Of a stretch of DNA of 64,000 nucleotides, positions 33,274 through 42,142 are shown piece by piece. The translations under genes and the position numbers were made by a program. This stretch comes from UBA6183 sp943372215 (GTDB taxonomy: Bacteria; Bacteroidota; Bacteroidia; UKL13-3). The DNA is taken from contig CALRXU020000006.1 of NCBI GenBank assembly GCA_943372215.1, positions 159,222-223,221 of the forward strand, given 5' to 3'. Under the pieces are notes generated by a model that did no database searches, was not told the origin of the DNA, and was given only the letters and a program-made list of their open reading frames with translations. Each line of letters starts with the position of its first letter. The first letter of the stretch is position 1.

Positions 33274-33346
33274 CACCCGCCCCAACTTTCTCTGTCTAAG
33301 CTGCGGTACGGTATGGCTTCTGCCAGATGCTCAATTTTTACTTCTT
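33274..33346 (-). repeat. comM 3'-end relic R4
   Basis: About 72 bp matching the last ~24 codons of comM. On the minus strand it reads EEVKIEHLAEAIPYRSLD then RESWGG and an in-frame TGA. It shares the LDR coding (TTAGACAG) of the real gene, whereas R1-R3 have TTGAATAGG or TTAAATAGG, so it is the closest to the resident allele. It lies 39 bases downstream of the stop of the FG-GAP giant gene. Confidence 0.8.
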
Positions 33347-33385
33347 CGCAATTTCCCCAAATACCAATGTTGACAGAGGTTTTAG

Positions 33386-36300
33386 TTATTGAATTTTAAT
33401 GATCTTTTTAAATTCTATCCGCTGTCCGTCAACCACCTTTAATATATAAACTCCAGCAGGTTGGTCGGTTAAATCAATTTCATAATAAGGCGCTTGAGAA
33501 TAAGTTATATGTTCAATTTGATTTCCGGAACTGTTGTAAATCATTAACATCGGGTGTTTTTGATTTGCTTTATAATGAATGGTGAATTTACCTAAAGTTG
33601 GATTGGGATAAATGGTTAATGCTTGAGACAAATTTATGATATTGGTTACACTGCTATTGGTCCAAAGGTATGCAACTGAAGAGTCAGAGAAACATTGGTT
33701 TTGGTTACTTGCAATTACCTGATAGTTACCATTGAGTTGAGGAAGGTAAGTGTTGTTGGTATCACCTTGTAATAATTGTCCGTTAAAGTACCATTGGTTT
33801 CTGATTGCAGCAGATGAAACAAGTTGATTCCCGTTTCGGCTGATAATCGGAGTAGCAGGCAGGTTAAACACATTTACCACAACATTACCTGAAAGATTAG
33901 AGCAACGGTTGGAATCAACAACAAGCAGTGATATACTTCCACCAGTTTTTACGCTTAGTTTATTCAGGCTATCATTAGGCAATGGGGTTCCATTAAATCT
34001 CCACTGGTAGATTAGTTTTGGCCCTATTGGAGCAATAAGGACAGTGCTATCTCCTTCACAAAACGCTGTTGGCTTAGTTGCTGTTATTTGAGCTGCTGGT
34101 TTTGCTAAAAATGTAATCAGCGTGTCGTTTGATTTGCTGCTGCATAAATTACTGTCGGTAATTGTTACACTATATCTTCCGGTTGTTAAAATCCATTTAT
34201 CAAATAGGGAATCTTTTATCAATAAAACATTGTTGTGCTTCCATGTGTAGATGTATTTTATGCCCTTATTGGCATTTAATAAAACACTGTCGCCTGCGCA
34301 AGCGGTATTTTTGGATATTGTTAATGTAGCAGATGGAAGAGCGTTTACTATAATGTCAACATCAGCAGAGGTATTGTAGCAGTTGTTTGAATCGGTTTGT
34401 TTTAAGGAGTATCTTCCACTTGTTTTTACAATAAGCTTGTTGAGTGTGTCATTACTTAAATTCAAACCGTCAAATGTCCATTGGTAAGAAAGTTTTTGCC
34501 CTAAATTTCCAATGAGTATCGAACTATCTCCTGCACAAATTTTTGTGCCATTCAATACCGAAATACTTGGATTGGGTTTATTTACCTGAACAATAGCATA
34601 AGAAGGTGTCATTGCTGTACATAAATTGCTATCGGTTACCAAAACGGAGTAGAAGCCTGTAGCTTTTATTACCTTATTAAAAAGTGTGTCAAAGGGAAGG
34701 GGCAGATTGTTTAAGTGCCATTTGTATTGAATGTTCTTGCTGCTATCTAGCGATAATATTATACTGTCTCCTGGGCATAAATAAGGTGAACGAGATGCCT
34801 TTAAGGCCATTGTTGGAAGTGGGTGTACCTTAATATTGGTATCACGCGAAGTTACACTACATCCTTTGCTTGAAGCAACCAGGGCGTATTGCCCACCAGC
34901 TTTCACAACAAGATTTGTCTTTGTTGCATCTTTTATAAGCGAGTCATTCATCTTCCATTGATAAGTTAACGTTGGGTTGGGAGCAGATATTTGCAAGGTT
35001 AAACTATCATTTAAGCAAAAAGCCATCTTGGCATTATTGCTACTTATAATAGGCATAGACAATTCTGGATAAACTACCATATTGTCTAATGGAGTAAAAC
35101 TGGTATCAACAGGATTTGTAGAAATAACCCTCACTTTGTATCCCTTTCCCGGTGGCAATGATGGGGGTAACTTGCCTTTGATGGTATTGGTGTATGTGGC
35201 AGTTAAACTCCCAATGGGTTGTGGCAAAGAGAATACCCCCAAGGAATCTGAAAGTTGGATATTGAATTGATTACCGATTTGAAATGTTTTATTTGAAATC
35301 GTTAAACGGATGTCAATAGAATCGCCTTGGCAATAATTTGTATTGTCAAAATCTGCGATAAATGTTGGAGTTGTATTTTTGAGTAAATAAATGGTAGTGT
35401 CTATTCTTACAATCAAGTCTGGCTTTTTATCGAAATCAGCATCAAACACATCAAGCAGTTTAGCACTGGTAAGCTGTCCAGTTAAGTCTACCCTAACTGG
35501 AGAGGATTGAAATGAAACCTGATTAACTGAAGAAGTGTTTTTGTAAATAAAAATCGAAGTGCTATTTGCCATAACGAGGTCGGGTTTCCCATCTCCGTTA
35601 TAATCGGCTATTTTTAAAGCTACAATGCCAGATCGATTAATATCCGCCAACTGGATAAACGAAATATTTCCAGGTACACTTGTGTTTTGCAATATTCTAA
35701 CCGCATTGGTAGATGCTTCTGAATAGATAAGGTCGGCTTTCCCGTCATCGTTTAAGTCTGCATTTTGCACACTTGGAGAAGTGTAAATTGAAACAGGAAA
35801 ATTATAGATTGAATTTAAAAATGGAAGGATAGTTGAAGCTCCTTTCGGTGCAGTGTTTTTGAATACATTTTTTTCAGTAACCAAATCGGGAATGGTATCA
35901 CCATCAATATCAACCATGGTAACATAGATTGGAACAAACGAAGGCGAATTAATTGTAGTTGACTTGGAGTATAAGTAATCAGCAGCGGTATTTTTTTTGA
36001 AGATAACCAAATTTGGTCCGTTTGATTGGTGGGCCACAATCTCTGCAATACCATCCCTGTTGAGGTCTCCGGCACAAGAAGAAAGGTTTGGAACAGTAGA
36101 GTTGGAGATGGGGTGGTAATTGGTGTAGCCAATAAATGGGGTGTTAAAATAGCCACTTTGGTTATTGGTAAAAGCGTAGTCAAGATAAAAGGTATTAACA
36201 GGATTTGCCCTTGCATAAGCCATGTCTAGCAATCCATCTCCATTTAAATCAAGAATATTCCCTGTTAAGTAGGTCTTAGGATATGTCTGATAAATGCTAA

Positions 36301-39300
36301 ACGAATCAATAAATGGGTTGTAGTAATATTTAAAAGCCCCTCCCGATTGGCTTAATAACTCTTTTATTCCGTCTCCATCAATATCCGCAAGCTTTGTATT
36401 GCTTCCAAAGGTGGATGAACTTCCTAGCTTTTTCGGAGTTGCAGAAATACAAGTGGAGTCAAGAACGGCAGAAGAACGGAAAGTAGGAGTAAAAAAACGC
36501 TTGGTTTTAAAACTTAGATTATTGCAAGACAAGCTAAGGTTATCGTATGAAACATTGGCTGGTACTTTAATTTTAATTTCTGATTTACTGGCTGATATCA
36601 CCTGTGCCTTGGCCAAGCCAATGTAAACACTATTTCCTTCCACATTCGGATTGAGGTCTGTTCCTGTAATGGTAACCAAAGAGTTTGGTTCGCCTTTTTC
36701 GGGATAAAAAGAAATATTCTCAGGGCAATACCGCAGGTCAAGATAAAGCAATGTATCGCCTAACAGGAAAGGATTTGTCGAAACCAGCCTTATCTTGTAT
36801 TTGCCATCAGCAAGATTTGGAGGAATGTTTACAAGAACACTATCTGAAACTGTTTGTGCTTTTGTACCAATAACAAGGTTGGTTTGAGAAAAATTGCCGC
36901 TAGAGTCAGAAAGTTCAATCTTAAATACATTTCCATTTTTAAAAATATTATTGGCCGCTGTATAACTTACATAAATGCTCTTACCTCTGCAGGCATATCC
37001 AGGGGCTGATTTCAATACCAACTTAGATAGGACAGGAATAGTATTTTCTCTTAACGTTATGCCATTGGTAGCGTCTGCATAAAGCACATCGGGCCGCTGA
37101 TCGAGATTTACATCCGCTATTTCCAGCATAGAGTTATCGTCATTATTATTCATGTAGATTTGGTCTGATGCTGCCGCAAATGAAGAGGCATTAAAAACAG
37201 TTCCTTCCTGCCTGTTTTTGTAAACATACATTTCGCGGTGATCTTTTATCAAGGATCCATCTGTACCTCCGGATGTAAGTATAACAATATCGTTCTTGCC
37301 ATCGAAATCAAGGTCGGCAGAGCGTATTTCGCTTACCCAAATAAATTGGTTAACAGGATCTGGAACGCTAAGGTTAATTGTATCAAAAGAAGCACTATCA
37401 AATGCACCTCCGTTATACTTGCTTTTGAATATGGTAATTTCTTTATTTACTTTCCCTACCAAAATATCCATCTTACCATCCATGTTTATATCGTCAAGGG
37501 TTAATGCATGGCTATTGGATGTGGTGGGGATTACTGTTAAACTAAATGCAAGGTTACTTTTAAATCCATTGCTAAGCAAACAATTAACAGCATTGCTACC
37601 TGTTGTAAAAACAATGTCATTAAAGCCATCATTATTCATATCCTTTACGCCAATTTTTGAAACCGCAGAGGTAAGTGGGATTCTTGGAATAAAACTAAAA
37701 GAAGTACTATCAATACCATTGCCAGAAGAAACGTTAAGAAATACAATAATTTGAGAAGGATTAATTGAGGTAACAATTAGGTCAGGCTTCTGATCATTAT
37801 TCATATCGGCTATGCGAATTTGAGTCATTTGAAAAGGCGAAGGAATCTTAACAGGGTTGTCAAAACCGATAATTCCGTTAGAGCTGGTGTTTTTAATAAA
37901 GCAAATGGAATCTCTTGAGCCAACAACCAAATCTGAGTATCCATCATTGTCTAAGTCCGATGTTGTAATATTGGTTGCATAAGAATAATAGCCCGGTAAA
38001 GGAAATAGCCGCTCAAATCTTGTAGCCGCTTGATCGCTGTTGTTTTTTAAGATATAAATTTTATCATAGTACTGCTGTTGTGCAATATCCTGGTCTCCAT
38101 CTCGGTCTATATCAATTATGGCTATTGAGTTTCCCTGATCTTCGCCAATCATGCCGATATTTTTTTCAATAAAAGAATTTGCCCTAAAAGGACCTTGCCC
38201 TGTATCACCTACATATTTGGTGTTAAAGGCCCTATTGGTAACAATTTTAGACTTGCCATTATGAAGTTGAATGGGTGCAAAATTAGCCCCATAAGGCACC
38301 TGCACCAGCAGTTGGTTGTTGGTTTTTGAGATTACCTTAGCATCAACTGTCCCAAAAGTAACTTGGTTAATTTTATCTAAGTCATCCCCAATAAGTTCAA
38401 TTTGATCTCCAACTCTTCCTGTTAAAGATGACACCGCATACAATAACGGTAACTTAGTAATTTCAATATTACCATACTCACTTGATAGTTGATTTGGGAA
38501 AGTAGCGCTTAGTCTTAAGCGAAAACTTTTGCCATAAGTAAAGTTGGGAATATTAACCAGCAAGGTATCTGTGGTATTGGTGGTGCTTTTGGAGCCAAGA
38601 AATGTGCTGCTGTTAAAAGAACCTGTGCTATCCGATAAATAAGCAGATACAACATTTCCAGAGGCAAATACAAACCCAGAATTAAATACGATACGCAAGG
38701 TATCACCACTGTTTAAATGACTCACATTCGAAACAATTTCAAAAGAGGGCAATCTATTAATCAGTATGTCAATAAACGGTTCATTTTGATTAACTAACAG
38801 CATATCTAACTTCCCATCGTCATTCATATCCGCAAAATAAATTTTGGAATAGGGCCTTTTAACAGCCATTGTTACTAAGGATAAAGATGAAGAATCAAAA
38901 ATTCCCGTGGAAAAATTATTCTTAAAGAATTGAATTTTAGAGTTAACTCCACTGGGAAAAGTAGTAACAATGTCCTCATTGCCATCTCCATCTGCATCTG
39001 CAATAGCAATAAATGAAGGTTTGTATCCTGAGGTAAAACGAATTCTTGGTAAAAAAGTAGAGGTGCTGAATACCCCCGCAGTGGCATTGTTTAGATAAAT
39101 GGAGATAGAGCCAACGTTAAGTTGATCTGCAATTACAATATCCATTTTGCCATCCCTGTTCAAATCTGTAAGTACGGGGTTTTTAGAACCTGTGGCTGTG
39201 TTAATGATAAGAGGAGAAGCAAAAGCAATTATTCCATTTGATGAGATATTTTTAATTAATAAAAGAGCTGAAGTACCAGGGTTAGAAATAATAATATCTG

Positions 39301-41905
39301 TTTTTCCATCTTGATCAATGTCTGCTAACAAAAGCTTGCTAGAACTGGAAATAGTACCTGCATTAAAATCTTGTTTTGGTTGTAAAATAAAGGAATCCAA
39401 ATCAATGATAGATTGGTTTTTAAACACAGAGAAAGTATTGCCGCTGCTATTTAAAGTAATGATGTCAATAACACCATCTCCATCCATATCTTCTGTTGCA
39501 ATACCTAATGCTCCATTACCAAGAGGGTAAGTAAAGTTATTAATGAGGAGTTTATTGTTGTTAATCGTAATAATCTCTTTAGTGCCTTTCCCATCAAGGT
39601 CTGCAACTTCTGCCGGTTGGTTGGTAGCATTGTAATTAACCACCTCGGTTGTAAAGCCATTGCTTAATAAACTTCCTTTAAGATTTTTATTTACAATAAC
39701 ATAGTTTCCATAAAAGGAAGTAAGAATATCACATCTACCATCATTATTGTAATCCCAAAAGCGGATATCATCTAAAAATCCATTAGTGCCCAATCTAATG
39801 GCTGAATCAATTGGCGAAAATGATGTAGAGTCTATTTTCTTGGTACCTGGGTATAGATAATTAAACCTAGTTTTTAAATACATACCAGATCCCATGGTAT
39901 GGAATGAAATTTTATCATTGGAAGATCCTTCCGGAATATATGCCTCCAATGTGCCATGATCTGTTTTTATGATTTTCGCTTTTTTAGCTCCAATGTAAAG
40001 TGTGTTATTATAAGGAGTAAGGTTATTCCCACTGAAAGTAACTGTGCTTTTTGCTGCAAAGCCAGATATACCCGTTGATACTCCCGTAATAACAGGAACT
40101 GAATTTGCAATGTACAAATTTTCAATAAGTCCAGAAGCTACATTGGATGGATGATTGGATGAGATTCGTATTTTGTAGGAGGAAGAAAGATTAAAAACAA
40201 ATGGGATAGTAACATCAATACTAAATAATAAAGCGGTGTCAGTGGATGAACCAATCACTGTGCCGTTGTTAAAATTCCCAAATTCATCTGATAACATTGC
40301 AGTATAGGTTAGTGCTGGAGTAACACTAAAATTAGCTCTTTTGCCATATAACCGTACACGTCTACCTGCTAAAAAACTATTTGTAGAAGGTTTAAAAACA
40401 TCAATGTGTGCCGCTGTTAAATAAGCTGGTAATGAAGAAAAAGACGAATAGAGGTTATTAAAGGTAACGTCAAGATAAACATCTGCAATACCATCTTGAT
40501 TGATGTCTTCAAAAACAATAGGTTTAGGATGTGCAATACTGATACTTTTTTGAAAACTACTAGAATCAATGCGGCCTGCCATTGCACTATTGGTATAAAC
40601 ATCTGTTAAAGTCAGGTTATCATATTGATAAATAATTTCTGGTAAACCGTCTCCGTTAATATCTTTAGTATTTAGCAAAACTGAAGGTCTATTTACATTG
40701 GTAGCTGTTACATTAATAAGGTAAGGAGCTGCAAAACTTAAATTAGATGTTGAAGTACTTCTGGTGATGTGTATTTTTTTAGGGTAACTCAGCGTAACCA
40801 AGTCGTTTTTTAAATCCCCATCCAAATCATCCACAACAACCAGCGGCTCTATTTGTGTAGAAACAGAAAGGATAGTTGTGGGCGGATTTAAAATAATCCT
40901 ATTATTAACAATATTATAGGTAAGTATATTAATGTTGCCTGTGTTCGAGTTGGTGGTAATAAATGCTGGTTTGCTGTTATTGCTAAAGTTATCATGAGCG
41001 AGTAATTTAGCATAGGTGCCAATCGTTAATGTTTGTAAATACTCAAATTTAACAGAATACTGTGTAGAGGTGTTTTTGTAAACAATTACTGGGTCTTCAT
41101 TGGTAAGCAAATCCGTCCTGCCATCGCCATCAACATCGGTAAATATAAATTTGTCAGGCGATAAGTTTATTGGAAATGAGCTGATTTCAAACGAAAATGT
41201 TTGAGGCGTACATTTGTTGACATAAACCTGTAAAGAACGTTGGTTGAAATCAAGAGTGCTAGTCACAAGAAGAATGTCTAGCAAACCGTCACCATTTACA
41301 TCCTCAAAATAGGGTTTAGATAAGTTAAGTGCTTCTTTTGAATCTTGCAATACATAATTTTTATAAGATTCACGGTAAACAGATGCATTTGAGTTAGCAG
41401 GCCAATTTTGTTTAAAATCAATAGTAATAGGGGCTTTCTCGTTCAAATAAGGGCTTGTATTTAATACAAGATTATCTAACATTCCATCGTTGTTAAAATC
41501 ATACCGATAAGTTGGATTAATGGCTTCATTTGTTTCAACATAAGTATGAGATGTTGATGAAGAAGTAAACGTGGTATTGTTTAGCGTAATAGGTGTTTTG
41601 TAGACATACCTGAAATTTATTGTTGAAATGGTTTTTAGACCGTTTACAAAAACGGCAACAGCAACCTTACCCCAGCCCGTTGGTACCTTAACAGTAAGCT
41701 GATTGGTTTGTGCTGTGAGCACAACAGCTCTTGTTGTTCCAAAATATACAACATTAAGCGAAGGAACTGAACTAAAGTTGTTTCCGGTAATTTGGCAGAT
41801 GGTATCTACTTGCCCAACATTAGGGGTAATTTGGGTAATAAGTGGGTTTTGAGCACGTGCAAATATTCCCAGTATCAGTAACTGCAGAAGTAAAAGGTGT
41901 TTCAT
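33386..41905 (-). CDS. Giant FG-GAP/VCBS, TIG and Ig-domain T9SS surface protein (2,839 aa)
   Basis: Predicted cell-surface protein. The start is set at ATG 41905 (MKHLLLLQLLILGIFARAQ signal peptide), because the longer reading begins with TTG inside the -7 box. Order: an IPT/TIG domain (ITQITPNVGQVDTICQITG, ~residues 25-110); then long runs of FG-GAP/VCBS repeats with calcium-binding-like motifs (DVDGDGRTDLLT, DLDGDLKNDLVT, DINGDGLPEIIY, DMNNDGFNDIVF) interrupted by further TIG domains (ITGVSTGISGF, YAVSSLTGRVGDQIELIG, YPEKGEPNSLVTITG); then about five Ig-like repeats with 'CAGDSVLL...Y.W' pattern (~2250-2720); and a T9SS type A domain (LTIYPNPTLGKFTIHY ... GVYILKVVDG). Likely an adhesin or binding protein. 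It fills block D next to comM and has its own promoter. Confidence 0.9.
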   Translation of the reverse strand: MKHLLLLQLLILGIFARAQNPLITQITPNVGQVDTICQITGNNFSSVPSLNVVYFGTTRAVVLTAQTNQLTVKVPTGWGKVAVAVFVNGLKTISTINFRYVYKTPITLNNTTFTSSSTSHTYVETNEAINPTYRYDFNNDGMLDNLVLNTSPYLNEKAPITIDFKQNWPANSNASVYRESYKNYVLQDSKEALNLSKPYFEDVNGDGLLDILLVTSTLDFNQRSLQVYVNKCTPQTFSFEISSFPINLSPDKFIFTDVDGDGRTDLLTNEDPVIVYKNTSTQYSVKFEYLQTLTIGTYAKLLAHDNFSNNSKPAFITTNSNTGNINILTYNIVNNRIILNPPTTILSVSTQIEPLVVVDDLDGDLKNDLVTLSYPKKIHITRSTSTSNLSFAAPYLINVTATNVNRPSVLLNTKDINGDGLPEIIYQYDNLTLTDVYTNSAMAGRIDSSSFQKSISIAHPKPIVFEDINQDGIADVYLDVTFNNLYSSFSSLPAYLTAAHIDVFKPSTNSFLAGRRVRLYGKRANFSVTPALTYTAMLSDEFGNFNNGTVIGSSTDTALLFSIDVTIPFVFNLSSSYKIRISSNHPSNVASGLIENLYIANSVPVITGVSTGISGFAAKSTVTFSGNNLTPYNNTLYIGAKKAKIIKTDHGTLEAYIPEGSSNDKISFHTMGSGMYLKTRFNYLYPGTKKIDSTSFSPIDSAIRLGTNGFLDDIRFWDYNNDGRCDILTSFYGNYVIVNKNLKGSLLSNGFTTEVVNYNATNQPAEVADLDGKGTKEIITINNNKLLINNFTYPLGNGALGIATEDMDGDGVIDIITLNSSGNTFSVFKNQSIIDLDSFILQPKQDFNAGTISSSSKLLLADIDQDGKTDIIISNPGTSALLLIKNISSNGIIAFASPLIINTATGSKNPVLTDLNRDGKMDIVIADQLNVGSISIYLNNATAGVFSTSTFLPRIRFTSGYKPSFIAIADADGDGNEDIVTTFPSGVNSKIQFFKNNFSTGIFDSSSLSLVTMAVKRPYSKIYFADMNDDGKLDMLLVNQNEPFIDILINRLPSFEIVSNVSHLNSGDTLRIVFNSGFVFASGNVVSAYLSDSTGSFNSSTFLGSKSTTNTTDTLLVNIPNFTYGKSFRLRLSATFPNQLSSEYGNIEITKLPLLYAVSSLTGRVGDQIELIGDDLDKINQVTFGTVDAKVISKTNNQLLVQVPYGANFAPIQLHNGKSKIVTNRAFNTKYVGDTGQGPFRANSFIEKNIGMIGEDQGNSIAIIDIDRDGDQDIAQQQYYDKIYILKNNSDQAATRFERLFPLPGYYSYATNITTSDLDNDGYSDLVVGSRDSICFIKNTSSNGIIGFDNPVKIPSPFQMTQIRIADMNNDQKPDLIVTSINPSQIIVFLNVSSGNGIDSTSFSFIPRIPLTSAVSKIGVKDMNNDGFNDIVFTTGSNAVNCLLSNGFKSNLAFSLTVIPTTSNSHALTLDDINMDGKMDILVGKVNKEITIFKSKYNGGAFDSASFDTINLSVPDPVNQFIWVSEIRSADLDFDGKNDIVILTSGGTDGSLIKDHREMYVYKNRQEGTVFNASSFAAASDQIYMNNNDDNSMLEIADVNLDQRPDVLYADATNGITLRENTIPVLSKLVLKSAPGYACRGKSIYVSYTAANNIFKNGNVFKIELSDSSGNFSQTNLVIGTKAQTVSDSVLVNIPPNLADGKYKIRLVSTNPFLLGDTLLYLDLRYCPENISFYPEKGEPNSLVTITGTDLNPNVEGNSVYIGLAKAQVISASKSEIKIKVPANVSYDNLSLSCNNLSFKTKRFFTPTFRSSAVLDSTCISATPKKLGSSSTFGSNTKLADIDGDGIKELLSQSGGAFKYYYNPFIDSFSIYQTYPKTYLTGNILDLNGDGLLDMAYARANPVNTFYLDYAFTNNQSGYFNTPFIGYTNYHPISNSTVPNLSSCAGDLNRDGIAEIVAHQSNGPNLVIFKKNTAADYLYSKSTTINSPSFVPIYVTMVDIDGDTIPDLVTEKNVFKNTAPKGASTILPFLNSIYNFPVSIYTSPSVQNADLNDDGKADLIYSEASTNAVRILQNTSVPGNISFIQLADINRSGIVALKIADYNGDGKPDLVMANSTSIFIYKNTSSVNQVSFQSSPVRVDLTGQLTSAKLLDVFDADFDKKPDLIVRIDTTIYLLKNTTPTFIADFDNTNYCQGDSIDIRLTISNKTFQIGNQFNIQLSDSLGVFSLPQPIGSLTATYTNTIKGKLPPSLPPGKGYKVRVISTNPVDTSFTPLDNMVVYPELSMPIISSNNAKMAFCLNDSLTLQISAPNPTLTYQWKMNDSLIKDATKTNLVVKAGGQYALVASSKGCSVTSRDTNIKVHPLPTMALKASRSPYLCPGDSIILSLDSSKNIQYKWHLNNLPLPFDTLFNKVIKATGFYSVLVTDSNLCTAMTPSYAIVQVNKPNPSISVLNGTKICAGDSSILIGNLGQKLSYQWTFDGLNLSNDTLNKLIVKTSGRYSLKQTDSNNCYNTSADVDIIVNALPSATLTISKNTACAGDSVLLNANKGIKYIYTWKHNNVLLIKDSLFDKWILTTGRYSVTITDSNLCSSKSNDTLITFLAKPAAQITATKPTAFCEGDSTVLIAPIGPKLIYQWRFNGTPLPNDSLNKLSVKTGGSISLLVVDSNRCSNLSGNVVVNVFNLPATPIISRNGNQLVSSAAIRNQWYFNGQLLQGDTNNTYLPQLNGNYQVIASNQNQCFSDSSVAYLWTNSSVTNIINLSQALTIYPNPTLGKFTIHYKANQKHPMLMIYNSSGNQIEHITYSQAPYYEIDLTDQPAGVYILKVVDGQRIEFKKIIKIQ

Positions 41906-41943
41906 ATATTTTAATAGGGTATACAGCTGTATGAACAAATATA
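41906..41943 (-). promoter_or_regulatory. Promoter of the FG-GAP giant gene with palindrome near +1
   Basis: On the minus strand TATATTTG (41936-41943) is a perfect TAnnTTTG -7 box, 30 bases upstream of ATG 41905. A perfect 12-bp palindrome ATACAGCTGTAT (41921-41932) lies just downstream of it, around the expected transcription start. Both elements recur in degraded form in relic R2 (28809-28830). Confidence 0.55.
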
Positions 41944-42038
41944 ATTAAATTGAAGCGATGCAGTAAATTAAAGTTATGATGTTTAGGAAATAAGGTTTAG
42001 TAAAGGCAAATTTAGTAAAGGATGCACTACCAAGTTCG

Positions 42039-42142
42039 CTACCCGCCCCAACTTTCCCTGTCTAAGCTGCGGTATTGAATGGCTTCTGCCAGATGTTCAA
42101 TTTTCACTTCATCACTGCCATCCAAATCGGCAATGGTGCGGG
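42039..42142 (-). repeat. Resident comM 3' end: reference copy of the dispersed repeat
   Basis: The stretch encoding ADLDGSDEVKIEHLAEAIQY and RSLDRESWGG-stop (TAG). R1 and R3 extend to about 42142; R2 and R4 stop earlier (about 42100 and 42110). R2 additionally continues beyond the stop to 41895. Confidence 0.85.

Noticed and set aside
25424..42142. Transposon or prophage as the source of the accessory blocks
   Set aside because: No transposase, integrase, terminal inverted repeats, phage structural genes or tRNA were found in the interval; only the comM-tail relics mark boundaries.
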